A DNA stretch of 16,922 bases from Methanobacteriota archaeon (lineage in GTDB: Archaea; Methanobacteriota; Methanobacteria; Methanobacteriales; Methanobacteriaceae), in the NCBI GenBank assembly GCA_023409695.1, contig JAEYQZ010000085.1:1-16922 (forward strand), in the 5' to 3' direction. A model generated the notes under the pieces. It was given only the letters and a program-made list of their open reading frames with translations. It was not told the origin of the DNA and ran no database searches. The translations under genes and the position numbers were made by a program. Positions 1 to 6,793 of this stretch are shown here, one piece after another (position 1 is the stretch's first letter; each line of letters opens with the position of its first letter).

Positions 1-637
1 CTGCAGCCCCATCACCGTAGGCCTTTTTTGTTACATAATCCGCATTTTCTTTAAGTTCCTCATCGGCATTTGAGACAGCAACTTTAAAACCTGCAACTTC
101 CAGGAACTCAAGATCGTTTTCACTGTCGCCTATTGCGAGTATTTCACTGGCGGTGATGCCAATATCTTCTGCAATGATTTTAAGTGATTTTCCTTTATTA
201 ACTAATGGGTCTGTGATGTGTATTGCAAATTTAGTGTCATATACCACAACATCAAAATTTTTTACAGTCTCTTTTACAGTATCTACATCAATTTCACGTT
301 TCATTGCAATTTCAGATAATCGCATATCTGAGAATTCTGTTTTTTCCACATCATACCTTGATTTTAAAAATTCATAGGCAGGTATACATTTTTCAATGTC
401 ACCGAGAACTAAATTCTTTTTTGGGGTATATACAACTCCACCATTTTCACAGACTATTCCACCAGATGTACCTACCATTGTAGATACCATTTTAGCTGTG
501 CAGAGTACATTTCCAGTTACTAATATAACTGGATAGCCTGCATCTTCTGCTTTTCGCAGCGCATTAATTGCATTTACACATATCTTCCGATTTTTATCAG
601 TAATGGTGCCATCTATGTCTACAGCAATTGCTTTCAT
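1..637 (-). CDS. Phosphoglycolate phosphatase, archaeal HAD type (3' end cut by window)
   Basis: A HAD-superfamily phosphatase that probably hydrolyses 2-phosphoglycolate in the cytoplasm. The frame runs from ATG at 637 off the left edge, giving 212 residues of an expected roughly 225. Visible motifs are the nucleophile motif DIDGT (residues 7-11), motif II VTGN (T41), the lysine in NKGKS (about 148-151) and the metal-binding motif IGDSEND (169-175). The visible end, YGDGAA, matches the usual C-terminal region of archaeal members, so few residues are missing. An in-frame ATG lies at 646, but it would sit only 2 bases from the GGAG ribosome binding site. The start at 637 gives the usual MKAIAVDIDGT beginning and is preferred. 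The gene lies downstream of hypD on the same strand, with a hairpin between them. The family is clear; the exact substrate is inferred, and sucrose- or mannosyl-phosphate phosphatases are related. Confidence 0.88.
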   Translation of the reverse strand, partial: MKAIAVDIDGTITDKNRKICVNAINALRKAEDAGYPVILVTGNVLCTAKMVSTMVGTSGGIVCENGGVVYTPKKNLVLGDIEKCIPAYEFLKSRYDVEKTEFSDMRLSEIAMKREIDVDTVKETVKNFDVVVYDTKFAIHITDPLVNKGKSLKIIAEDIGITASEILAIGDSENDLEFLEVAGFKVAVSNADEELKENADYVTKKAYGDGAA

Positions 638-674
638 TAACAACATTACTCCAATTATTTAAAATATTAAATTG

Positions 675-693
675 GAACCTGAAAATCAGGCTC
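675..693 (-). terminator. Hairpin between hypD and the phosphatase gene
   Basis: An inverted repeat CCTGA-TTT-TCAGG (678-690 as read on the minus strand) extends by three more pairs, one of them a G-T wobble, to about 8 bp with a three-base loop. It lies 17 bases after the hypD stop and is followed on the minus strand by an AT-rich stretch with T runs. A terminator or attenuator for hypD is the simplest reading. It could also sit in the leader of the phosphatase gene. Confidence 0.4.
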
Positions 694-709
694 GAATTAC
701 AGAGATATA

Positions 710-1759
710 CTATAATGCTGATCCGTATCTAAATGCTATGTTACATGTTCCTTCTTTACTGACCATACATGCTCCAATTGGGTTCATAGGATTACATTTG
801 GTTCTGAAAAGTTTACACTGCTCTGGCCTTGCAATTCCCCTCAGAATTGGACCGCATATACAACCAGTTGGAACTTTTTCACCCTGTTCTACCTGGATAT
901 CGAATCTTTCCCTCGCATTTGAATCTGCAAATTCATCCTTTATCTCATAGGTAGAGTCAGGAATCTCTGGGAAACCTCTCCATTCTTTATCTTTAATATA
1001 GAAAACTTCATCCATAAGTTCTTGAGCTTTTATATTTCCTTCTTCCCTAACAGCTCGTTTATATTCATTTTGAACTACAGCTTTGCCTTCATCCATCTGT
1101 TTTAATATCATATAAATTGCAATCAGTATGTCAAATGGGTTAAATCCTGCAACAACTTGGGGAATACCATATTTTTTGGAAAATAGTTCATATGGTTCTG
1201 TTCCTATTATTGTTGAAACATGTCCTGGTTCTATAAGGGCATTTAAGTTCACTTCTCCTGATTCAATTAAGAATTTGAGTGCAGGAGGTATTAACCTGTG
1301 GCATGATAAAATTGAAAGGTTTTTTGGAAGCCCTGCAACTATTTCTGCTGCAGTGGTAGGTGCAGTGGTCTCAAAACCTGCTGCCATAAATACGACATCG
1401 TTATCAATCTTTTCTGCAATTTCGACCGCATTATTTATCCCATAAACTATTCTTACGTCAGCACCTTCAGCCTTTGCATCTGCAAGTGTTCCTGTTGTTC
1501 CTGGAACTCTCAGCATGTCCCCAAATGTTGTTATGGTAACGCCCTTTCGTGCAAGATACAGGCATTCATCAACTTCTATTGAAGGTACACAACAGACAGG
1601 ACACCCTGGACCTGCTACTATTTCTACCTCTTTTGGAATCAATGATCTTATTCCATGCTGCATTATTGTATGTTCATGTGAACCACATACGTGCATTATT
1701 TTAACGGGCCTTGAAATGTTTTCAATGCGTTCTACTATTTCTTTAGATAGATTTTTCAT
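710..1759 (-). CDS. hypD: [NiFe] hydrogenase maturation protein HypD
   Basis: HypD acts with HypC and HypE to assemble the Fe(CN)2CO group of [NiFe] hydrogenases in the cytoplasm. The 349-residue protein has the expected family features: MHVCGSH with C25, GPGCPVCCVP with C53 and C56, GFETTAPTT (128-136), and a C-terminal iron-sulfur region with cysteines at 300, 302, 315, 322, 331 and 339. Its length is close to family members (about 350-380). The start is supported by AGGTGA about 4 bases upstream of ATG 1759 on the minus strand. No other hyp or hydrogenase genes are in the window, so hypD stands apart from its partners here. Methanogens of this order need it for F420-reducing, MvhADG and Eha/Ehb hydrogenases (known biology). 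Confidence 0.97.
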   Translation of the reverse strand: MKNLSKEIVERIENISRPVKIMHVCGSHEHTIMQHGIRSLIPKEVEIVAGPGCPVCCVPSIEVDECLYLARKGVTITTFGDMLRVPGTTGTLADAKAEGADVRIVYGINNAVEIAEKIDNDVVFMAAGFETTAPTTAAEIVAGLPKNLSILSCHRLIPPALKFLIESGEVNLNALIEPGHVSTIIGTEPYELFSKKYGIPQVVAGFNPFDILIAIYMILKQMDEGKAVVQNEYKRAVREEGNIKAQELMDEVFYIKDKEWRGFPEIPDSTYEIKDEFADSNARERFDIQVEQGEKVPTGCICGPILRGIARPEQCKLFRTKCNPMNPIGACMVSKEGTCNIAFRYGSAL

Positions 1760-2244
1760 GATGTCACCTTGATCTGTTTTCGTTGTTAATTGAAATTAAA
1801 TCATTTTTGTTGTATTATTCCTCATTAAATCCTTTGATTAAACAGTGAATTTAAGAATATTTATTAGTCAATGACTTTAAATTAAACAATAAGTTTATGG
1901 TTCATATATTGTTAATACATTGTTATATAATTGATGATTGGTTATTTTTATTGAATTTTAATGGGAAGTCTGGGAGTATTTAACTAAATGGAAGGCATTG
2001 CTTATTTGAAAGGACTTATGTGGTGAGATAATAGTTTCATTTCATTAATTTTATATTTACGACATATTTATCAAATGATATTAATTAAAAATCATTTATA
2101 TAAGATTGTAATAAATACAAATTGATTATTCTAGTTTGTATAGATCAAATTAATTGAATAATAGAATTATCAAAAAATTTATTATTACAAATAACAAAAA
2201 AATTAATACGAAAAAGTAAATATGGCTGTTTGAGGTAACTAATA
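1760..2244. other. AT-rich intergenic region between divergent genes
   Basis: No convincing gene was seen in these 485 bases, which are very AT-rich. They should hold the hypD promoter (minus strand; a TATA-like stretch lies around 1855-1870) and one or more plus-strand promoters. A clear TATA-like ATTTATATAAG lies at 2094-2104 on the plus strand. A 12-codon frame starting with ATG at 1988 exists but is too short to call. Confidence 0.5.
2175..2185 (+). promoter_or_regulatory. Candidate TATA box upstream of the small frame at 2245
   Basis: An A-run followed by TTTATT (AAAAATTTATT) resembles an archaeal BRE plus TATA box. A start of transcription about 25 bases on, near 2208, would give a short leader before the ribosome binding site at 2232-2236. 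The surrounding DNA is so AT-rich that chance matches are common. Confidence 0.25.
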
Positions 2245-2397
2245 TTGAAAATGATCTTATGGCTTTCTATAGATAAATTAAGGTTTAATAATACGAATGG
2301 GTACTTATTTATGAATTTACGGGATCGGCTGTTTTCAATTTACAGAGCTCGGAGAAATTCAAGCGTTACAGTTAAATATCTATATTATTTAAATTAG
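2245..2397 (+). CDS. Possible small basic protein, 50 residues, upstream of the Mur ligases
   Basis: An open frame of 50 codons starts with TTG at 2245 (or ATG at 2251) and ends with TAG at 2397. A GAGGT ribosome binding site at 2232-2236 lies 8 bases before the TTG. The product has a hydrophobic start (MILWLSI), an arginine-rich middle (RDRLFSIYRARRN, residues 26-38) and a tyrosine-rich end, with about nine basic and two acidic residues. The second half is richer in G and C than the surrounding DNA, which hints at coding or a structured RNA. It ends 61 bases before the tandem Mur ligase gene and points the same way. I do not recognise a family. A leader peptide, a small regulatory protein, a gene remnant or chance are all possible. 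Confidence 0.33.
   Translation: MKMILWLSIDKLRFNNTNGYLFMNLRDRLFSIYRARRNSSVTVKYLYYLN
2385..2394 (+). promoter_or_regulatory. Candidate TATA box for the Mur ligase operon
   Basis: TTATTTAAAT at 2385-2394 lies about 70 bases before ATG 2459 and would place transcription start near 2415. A second TATA-like stretch at about 2437-2447 is too close to the ATG for normal archaeal spacing. AGGT at 2452-2455 serves as a weak ribosome binding site. Confidence 0.35.
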
Positions 2398-2458
2398 TCT
2401 AGGAGCCATTTTTAGATAGTCATAATAACCTTTAGGATTATAAATATCGGTAGGTAAT

Positions 2459-5248
2459 ATGAAAGTTGCAGTGGTCGGATTGGGAACAGAAGGTAAAAAT
2501 GCTGTAAAATCCCTTATTAATTATGGATATAAAGTTTATGCTTCTGATATGCAAAAAAATGTGGAATTAAAATATAACTCTGCTATAGATCTTGATCTTG
2601 GATATCATGATTTTGATAAGATAAATTCTGCAGATGCAGTAGTTTTAAGTCCAAGCTTGTGGAGTAGCAAGATTGGTGAAAAAATAAGATCTCATAAAAA
2701 GTCTTTATCGGACGTTTTGGCAGATCATAAATCTATTTTTACAATAGGGGTAACAGGAACTAATGGTAAAACAACTACCTGCTTTATGATTAAGGAAATA
2801 CTTGAAAAAGCAGGTATTAATGTACTCATCGGAGGAAATGCCGGTGGAGGATTTGGGGGATATACAAAACTAATCTTAGAAACTTCTAAACAAAAATGTG
2901 ACGTTTTAATAGTTGAAGTTTGTGATATGACACTTGATTTTTGTTCTTATGCATTTGATTTTGACCTGATAGTTGTAACCAACATAGGGCATGATCATAT
3001 GGATTTCCATAGTTCTCTTGAGAACTATAGAAACTCATTAGGGAGATTTTTAAAGGGTAAAACTGCCATATTAAATGAACAAGATGAATTTTTAACTGGA
3101 ATTAAAAATTATCCTGATGAAACATTCTTTTTTGGAAATGGGCACAGGGATCTTAAATTATTTGGTAAATTTAATCTTCAAAATGCTGCGGCAGCCGAAA
3201 AAGTTGCTCAATTTTTAGAAATTCCACAAAATGATATTGATGATGCGTTAGGTGAATTTAGAGGTGTTAATGGAAGATCAGAAACCCTGAATTTGTCTGG
3301 ATGTAATTTTGTGGTTGGAAAAACAGATAATGTTGATGCAACTGCAGCAGTGCTTAATGAATTAAAATTTGATGTTGCTATAATTGGCACGCCTCGAAAA
3401 AATGAAACCTGTAGATATGAAATTTTAAAGGAAATAGTCAAAGCTAATCCTGAAACCGTAGTTTTATTTCCTGGATTAGACAATACAACTGACATTGCAT
3501 TTGAAAAATTAAAAAATGAAGGATATGCTGGAACTGTTAAAGTAATAGAAAATACAGCCGACGTTGTGGATTTTGCAGTGGAATGCAGCGAGAAATGTAA
3601 AAATATATTTATAGGTGGAAATGGCCAAACTAAACTTATAGAAATACAGGAAACACTACGGAGATTAACAAAGGATGATACAGTGATTAGGGGCAAAAAA
3701 GTACTGATAATAGGCGCAGGAAACGCAGGAAGGCCTGCAGCACATCTTTTAAACTACCTTGGCAATGAAGTCATTATTTCAGATATTAAAGAATTTGACC
3801 AGTTACCCCGAAAAGCCAGAAAAAGAATCGAAGAGCTAAAGGAAAAAGGAATAGCCGTAGAACTTGGATCCCATGTAAATGAACATGCAATGTGGGCAGA
3901 TGTTGTTTTTGTTTCTCCTAATGTTCCTAAAAATTCTGAAATTCGACAATTTATTAATGAATGTGAAGAGAACTACGAGATCATGGAGATTGGTACAAGA
4001 GATATTGGAAAGATGATAAATTCTCTTATAAAGATACCTATGATTGGAATAGCAGGAACAGATGGTAAAACCACAACCACAAACATGACTAATTATACTT
4101 TATCTGGTAAGTATGAAACTTTATTTTTCTCATCATTGCAAAATTCGCTTGTTATTGAAGGTTTAGTTGATTTTATAGTTGAAAATGGAACTGGAAATAA
4201 AGATTTTGCAGTATTTGAACTTCCTCATGGTACAATAAGGATGTTAGACGGACTTGAAATTTGTGCCGGAATTGTAACTAATCTTACACCTGACCATATG
4301 GATGAATTCAATACTTATGAAGAATACGTTGAGCGGAATGTGGCCATAAAGGATCTGCTCCATAAAAATGGAATTTTAATTGCAAATGGGGATGATCCAA
4401 TAATAAGTATACTGGCCCCTAAATTTGATAAAGAAGTTATCTATTATGGTTTTAATGAGCCTAGAACGGTTGTATGTGAAGGCAGAACTTATCATCATAA
4501 AAATAATATTGATTTTGACATTTTGGCAGAGGATGTTGAGCTTAAGGGCCTTGATGGTTCAGAATTCACCATTAAAACTGGAATTATTCCAACGGTGGTT
4601 TGTAAAAACTGTGGTAAGGTATATTGTAGCTGCGGTAATTTTGAAAGGAAATATAGAGAACCATGTACTATGAGAATAAAACTTAAATCACCGGGTGCAT
4701 GTAATATAGAAAATGCAATGGCGGCATTTGCTGTGGATATGATTTTAAACTTTGATTTAGATCATATTAAAGCTAAAATGGAAAGCTTTTCAGGAGTAGC
4801 GGGAAGATTTGAGAAAATTGACTTAATCAACGGCGTAAATATATTTATGGACGCAGCTCACAATCCTGAAGCTGCAGAACGTCTTTTAGATGGTATGACT
4901 CTTGAAGGAAAGCTCATAATATCCGTGGATAATCCAGATACACTTACAGTCCGTGATAAATTTAAAATGGGCACAGTACTTGGAAAGTATGCAGATGTGG
5001 TTATTGCAAGTGCAAAAAATGAAACTACTGAAGTAGTAGATCTTGAGGCAGCCGAGACAGTGGTGGATGGTGCTGATGGTATAGAAACATATCAGACAAC
5101 TAATATTGCAGACTCAATATCTAAAGCGTTGGAAATTGCAAAAGAAGGAGATACAATAATTCACATAGGTCCAGGTGTCGTTAATGCATACGACAATGTA
5201 AAATCTGAGATATACAAAGGTATTAAAGAGTATAAAGATAAAACTTGA
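2459..5248 (+). CDS. Tandem (double) Mur ligase, probable pseudomurein peptide ligase
   Basis: This 929-residue cytoplasmic protein holds two full Mur ligase modules. Such enzymes use ATP to join amino acids to a nucleotide-linked precursor; in this order the product would be the pseudomurein peptide. Module 1 (about 1-400) has a Rossmann-like start (VGLGTEGKNAV), the P-loop TGTNGKTTT (99-107), E153, TNIGHDHMDFH (174-184) and GVNGRSE (269-275). Module 2 (about 410-929) has a second Rossmann start (LIIGAGNAG, 416-424), the P-loop GTDGKTTT (533-540; Asp where Asn is usual), TNLTPDHMD (607-615), a Cys4 site C715/C718/C723/C725, GVAGRFEK (779-786) and DAAHNPEA (798-805). The carbamylated-lysine position is L194 in module 1 and N627 in module 2. 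Module 1 lacks the HNP motif. The gene lies 33 bases before the MurT-like gene. Family certain; substrate unknown. Confidence 0.9.
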   Translation: MKVAVVGLGTEGKNAVKSLINYGYKVYASDMQKNVELKYNSAIDLDLGYHDFDKINSADAVVLSPSLWSSKIGEKIRSHKKSLSDVLADHKSIFTIGVTGTNGKTTTCFMIKEILEKAGINVLIGGNAGGGFGGYTKLILETSKQKCDVLIVEVCDMTLDFCSYAFDFDLIVVTNIGHDHMDFHSSLENYRNSLGRFLKGKTAILNEQDEFLTGIKNYPDETFFFGNGHRDLKLFGKFNLQNAAAAEKVAQFLEIPQNDIDDALGEFRGVNGRSETLNLSGCNFVVGKTDNVDATAAVLNELKFDVAIIGTPRKNETCRYEILKEIVKANPETVVLFPGLDNTTDIAFEKLKNEGYAGTVKVIENTADVVDFAVECSEKCKNIFIGGNGQTKLIEIQETLRRLTKDDTVIRGKKVLIIGAGNAGRPAAHLLNYLGNEVIISDIKEFDQLPRKARKRIEELKEKGIAVELGSHVNEHAMWADVVFVSPNVPKNSEIRQFINECEENYEIMEIGTRDIGKMINSLIKIPMIGIAGTDGKTTTTNMTNYTLSGKYETLFFSSLQNSLVIEGLVDFIVENGTGNKDFAVFELPHGTIRMLDGLEICAGIVTNLTPDHMDEFNTYEEYVERNVAIKDLLHKNGILIANGDDPIISILAPKFDKEVIYYGFNEPRTVVCEGRTYHHKNNIDFDILAEDVELKGLDGSEFTIKTGIIPTVVCKNCGKVYCSCGNFERKYREPCTMRIKLKSPGACNIENAMAAFAVDMILNFDLDHIKAKMESFSGVAGRFEKIDLINGVNIFMDAAHNPEAAERLLDGMTLEGKLIISVDNPDTLTVRDKFKMGTVLGKYADVVIASAKNETTEVVDLEAAETVVDGADGIETYQTTNIADSISKALEIAKEGDTIIHIGPGVVNAYDNVKSEIYKGIKEYKDKT

Positions 5249-5281
5249 ATTTCAGTGAACCAGATAAACGGATTTATTTTT

Positions 5282-6793
5282 ATGAAAAAACAAGAATTCA
5301 AAGTAGTGGTTATCGGCGGCTGCGGAACTGTGGGAAGTTTAATGGCAAGAGTTTTAAAGGATAACGGTGCTGATGTTACAGTATCTGATCTTTCAACAGA
5401 CAGTCCACAGATAAATACTCTTAAAGAAGAAGGAATAAAACTTAATCTTGGAGAACATGATGAAAATATCTTAAAAAATGCAGACGCAGTTGTAGTTGCT
5501 CCAAGTTTACTTAAAAATAGCAAACTGATTGAAAAAATAAAAAGCATTACAGATGCTGATATAATAAGTGTAGATGAAGTTTTAAGCACCTGTAAAGTTG
5601 GTAAACCTGTAGTTGGAATAACAGGTACCAACGGAAAGACCACTACAACATGGATGCTTAAAAATATATTAAATCGCAGCGGATGTAAAACCCCTGAACA
5701 TAAACTGGAAATGCAGGGAAACACTGAATTAATACCTTCTTTTCAGGCAAGACTTGATGGGGACATAGCTGTTTTAGAAATAGGCACGCATGGAAACCCT
5801 GATGAAATTAAAAATTGTGCTATTAAATCTGAAGTGAATATCGGAATTATAACCAACATCTCTAAGGATCATTTAGGATCCCACAGTTTCCAGGATTATA
5901 TGAACTGCAAAAGAGAAATTGTAGATATTGCTAATTGTCTAATTTTCAATGCAGATGATCCTGTAGTAACTGGTTTTAGTAATGAAACATCTCATAAAAT
6001 CTTATTTTATGGAATTGAAGATGTAAATTTTGAAATAAAAGCTTATCCTGAAGTAAGAAAATGTCCTGTATGTGGAAAAAAACTTGAATATTCTACACAT
6101 TATTTGGGTCATTTGGGACTTTATAAATGTTCTTGCGGATTTAAACGTAAAGAACCGGATGTTAAAGCATTTGATGTAAAGAATAACTCTTTTAAACTTG
6201 TTATAGGGTCAAATACGGCCGAAATTAAACTCAAACAGGCAGGTATTCATAACATTTACAATGCCCTTGCTGCAGCAAGTGGGGCTTCTGCACTTAATAT
6301 TGATTTTAATGATATTGTGAATGGAATTGAAACTTTTGAAGGGGTAAAAGGTAGATTTCAGAAAGTCGACATTGGAAAACAAATAATAATAGATTATGCA
6401 CATAATCCTGCCGGTGTTAAAGCAATAATTCAGACATTAATTGGGGAGAAACCAAAGACCTCAAGATTAATTGTTGTAAATACTGTATCCTCTGAAAGTG
6501 GAATTAATGGAGATATAGAAATAGCAAAAATATTAAAAGATGCAGATGTTATAATAGTAGCATCGAATGCTAGTAGAAAAGCTTCATCTGAGATTAATGT
6601 TAATAACCATGTTATATTAACAGAATCTAGTAAAAAGGGCTCTAAAATTGGGACTTTAGGTGCAAGCAAGGCACAAGTAGAGGAGAGCTTAAATTTAGCA
6701 ATAAATGAAGCGACAAAAGATGATATTATTCTGATAATAGGGGAAGGGGGAATTAAATATTCTGCAGAAATACTTGGGAAATTCAAAAATTAA
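5282..6793 (+). CDS. MurT-like Mur ligase, probable pseudomurein peptide ligase
   Basis: A single-module Mur ligase of 503 residues that probably adds an amino acid to a pseudomurein precursor using ATP. It shows a Rossmann-like N-terminal domain (VVVIGGCGTVGS, 8-19), the P-loop TGTNGKTTTT (114-123), TNISKDHLGSH (191-201), the lysine expected to be carbamylated (K210, four residues after Y206), a zinc ribbon (C261, C264, C283, C285) like that of bacterial MurT, GVKGRFQ (354-360) and DYAHNPAG (371-378). Bacterial MurT works with the glutaminase GatD; no GatD-like gene is in the window. A GTG at 5255 would add nine residues, but it has no ribosome binding site. ATG 5282 leads directly into the Rossmann domain and is preferred. 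The gene follows the tandem ligase closely and overlaps the next gene by about 20 bases, so the three are likely co-transcribed. Confidence 0.9.
   Translation: MKKQEFKVVVIGGCGTVGSLMARVLKDNGADVTVSDLSTDSPQINTLKEEGIKLNLGEHDENILKNADAVVVAPSLLKNSKLIEKIKSITDADIISVDEVLSTCKVGKPVVGITGTNGKTTTTWMLKNILNRSGCKTPEHKLEMQGNTELIPSFQARLDGDIAVLEIGTHGNPDEIKNCAIKSEVNIGIITNISKDHLGSHSFQDYMNCKREIVDIANCLIFNADDPVVTGFSNETSHKILFYGIEDVNFEIKAYPEVRKCPVCGKKLEYSTHYLGHLGLYKCSCGFKRKEPDVKAFDVKNNSFKLVIGSNTAEIKLKQAGIHNIYNALAAASGASALNIDFNDIVNGIETFEGVKGRFQKVDIGKQIIIDYAHNPAGVKAIIQTLIGEKPKTSRLIVVNTVSSESGINGDIEIAKILKDADVIIVASNASRKASSEINVNNHVILTESSKKGSKIGTLGASKAQVEESLNLAINEATKDDIILIIGEGGIKYSAEILGKFKN

Noticed and set aside
672..1445. Plus-strand open frames opposite hypD
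   Set aside because: HypD is unmistakable on the other strand, with conserved cysteines throughout; the plus frames show no family features.
1988..2026. Twelve-codon frame starting ATG in the large intergenic region
   Set aside because: Too short to separate from chance in AT-rich DNA; the G-rich stretch before it is 12 bases away.
1760..2458. Search for tRNA, CRISPR or insertion sequence in the largest gap
   Set aside because: No cloverleaf, no T-loop sequence, no regularly spaced repeats and no transposase-like frame were found.
3208..3696. Open frame of 162 codons on the minus strand inside the tandem Mur ligase gene
   Set aside because: It is fully antisense to a conserved protein and has no start signals or recognisable motifs.
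4927..4935. DNP tripeptide (residues 824-826) in module 2, reminiscent of the DNPR motif of MurE
   Set aside because: It lies before the VLGKYADVVIA strand, whereas the MurE DNPR motif comes after that strand, so the position does not fit.
5161..5724. Long open frame (187 codons) on the minus strand across the junction of the two Mur ligase genes
   Set aside because: It lies opposite two clearly coding genes, has no ribosome binding site, and its Ser/Leu/Phe-rich product is the usual mirror of AT-rich codons.
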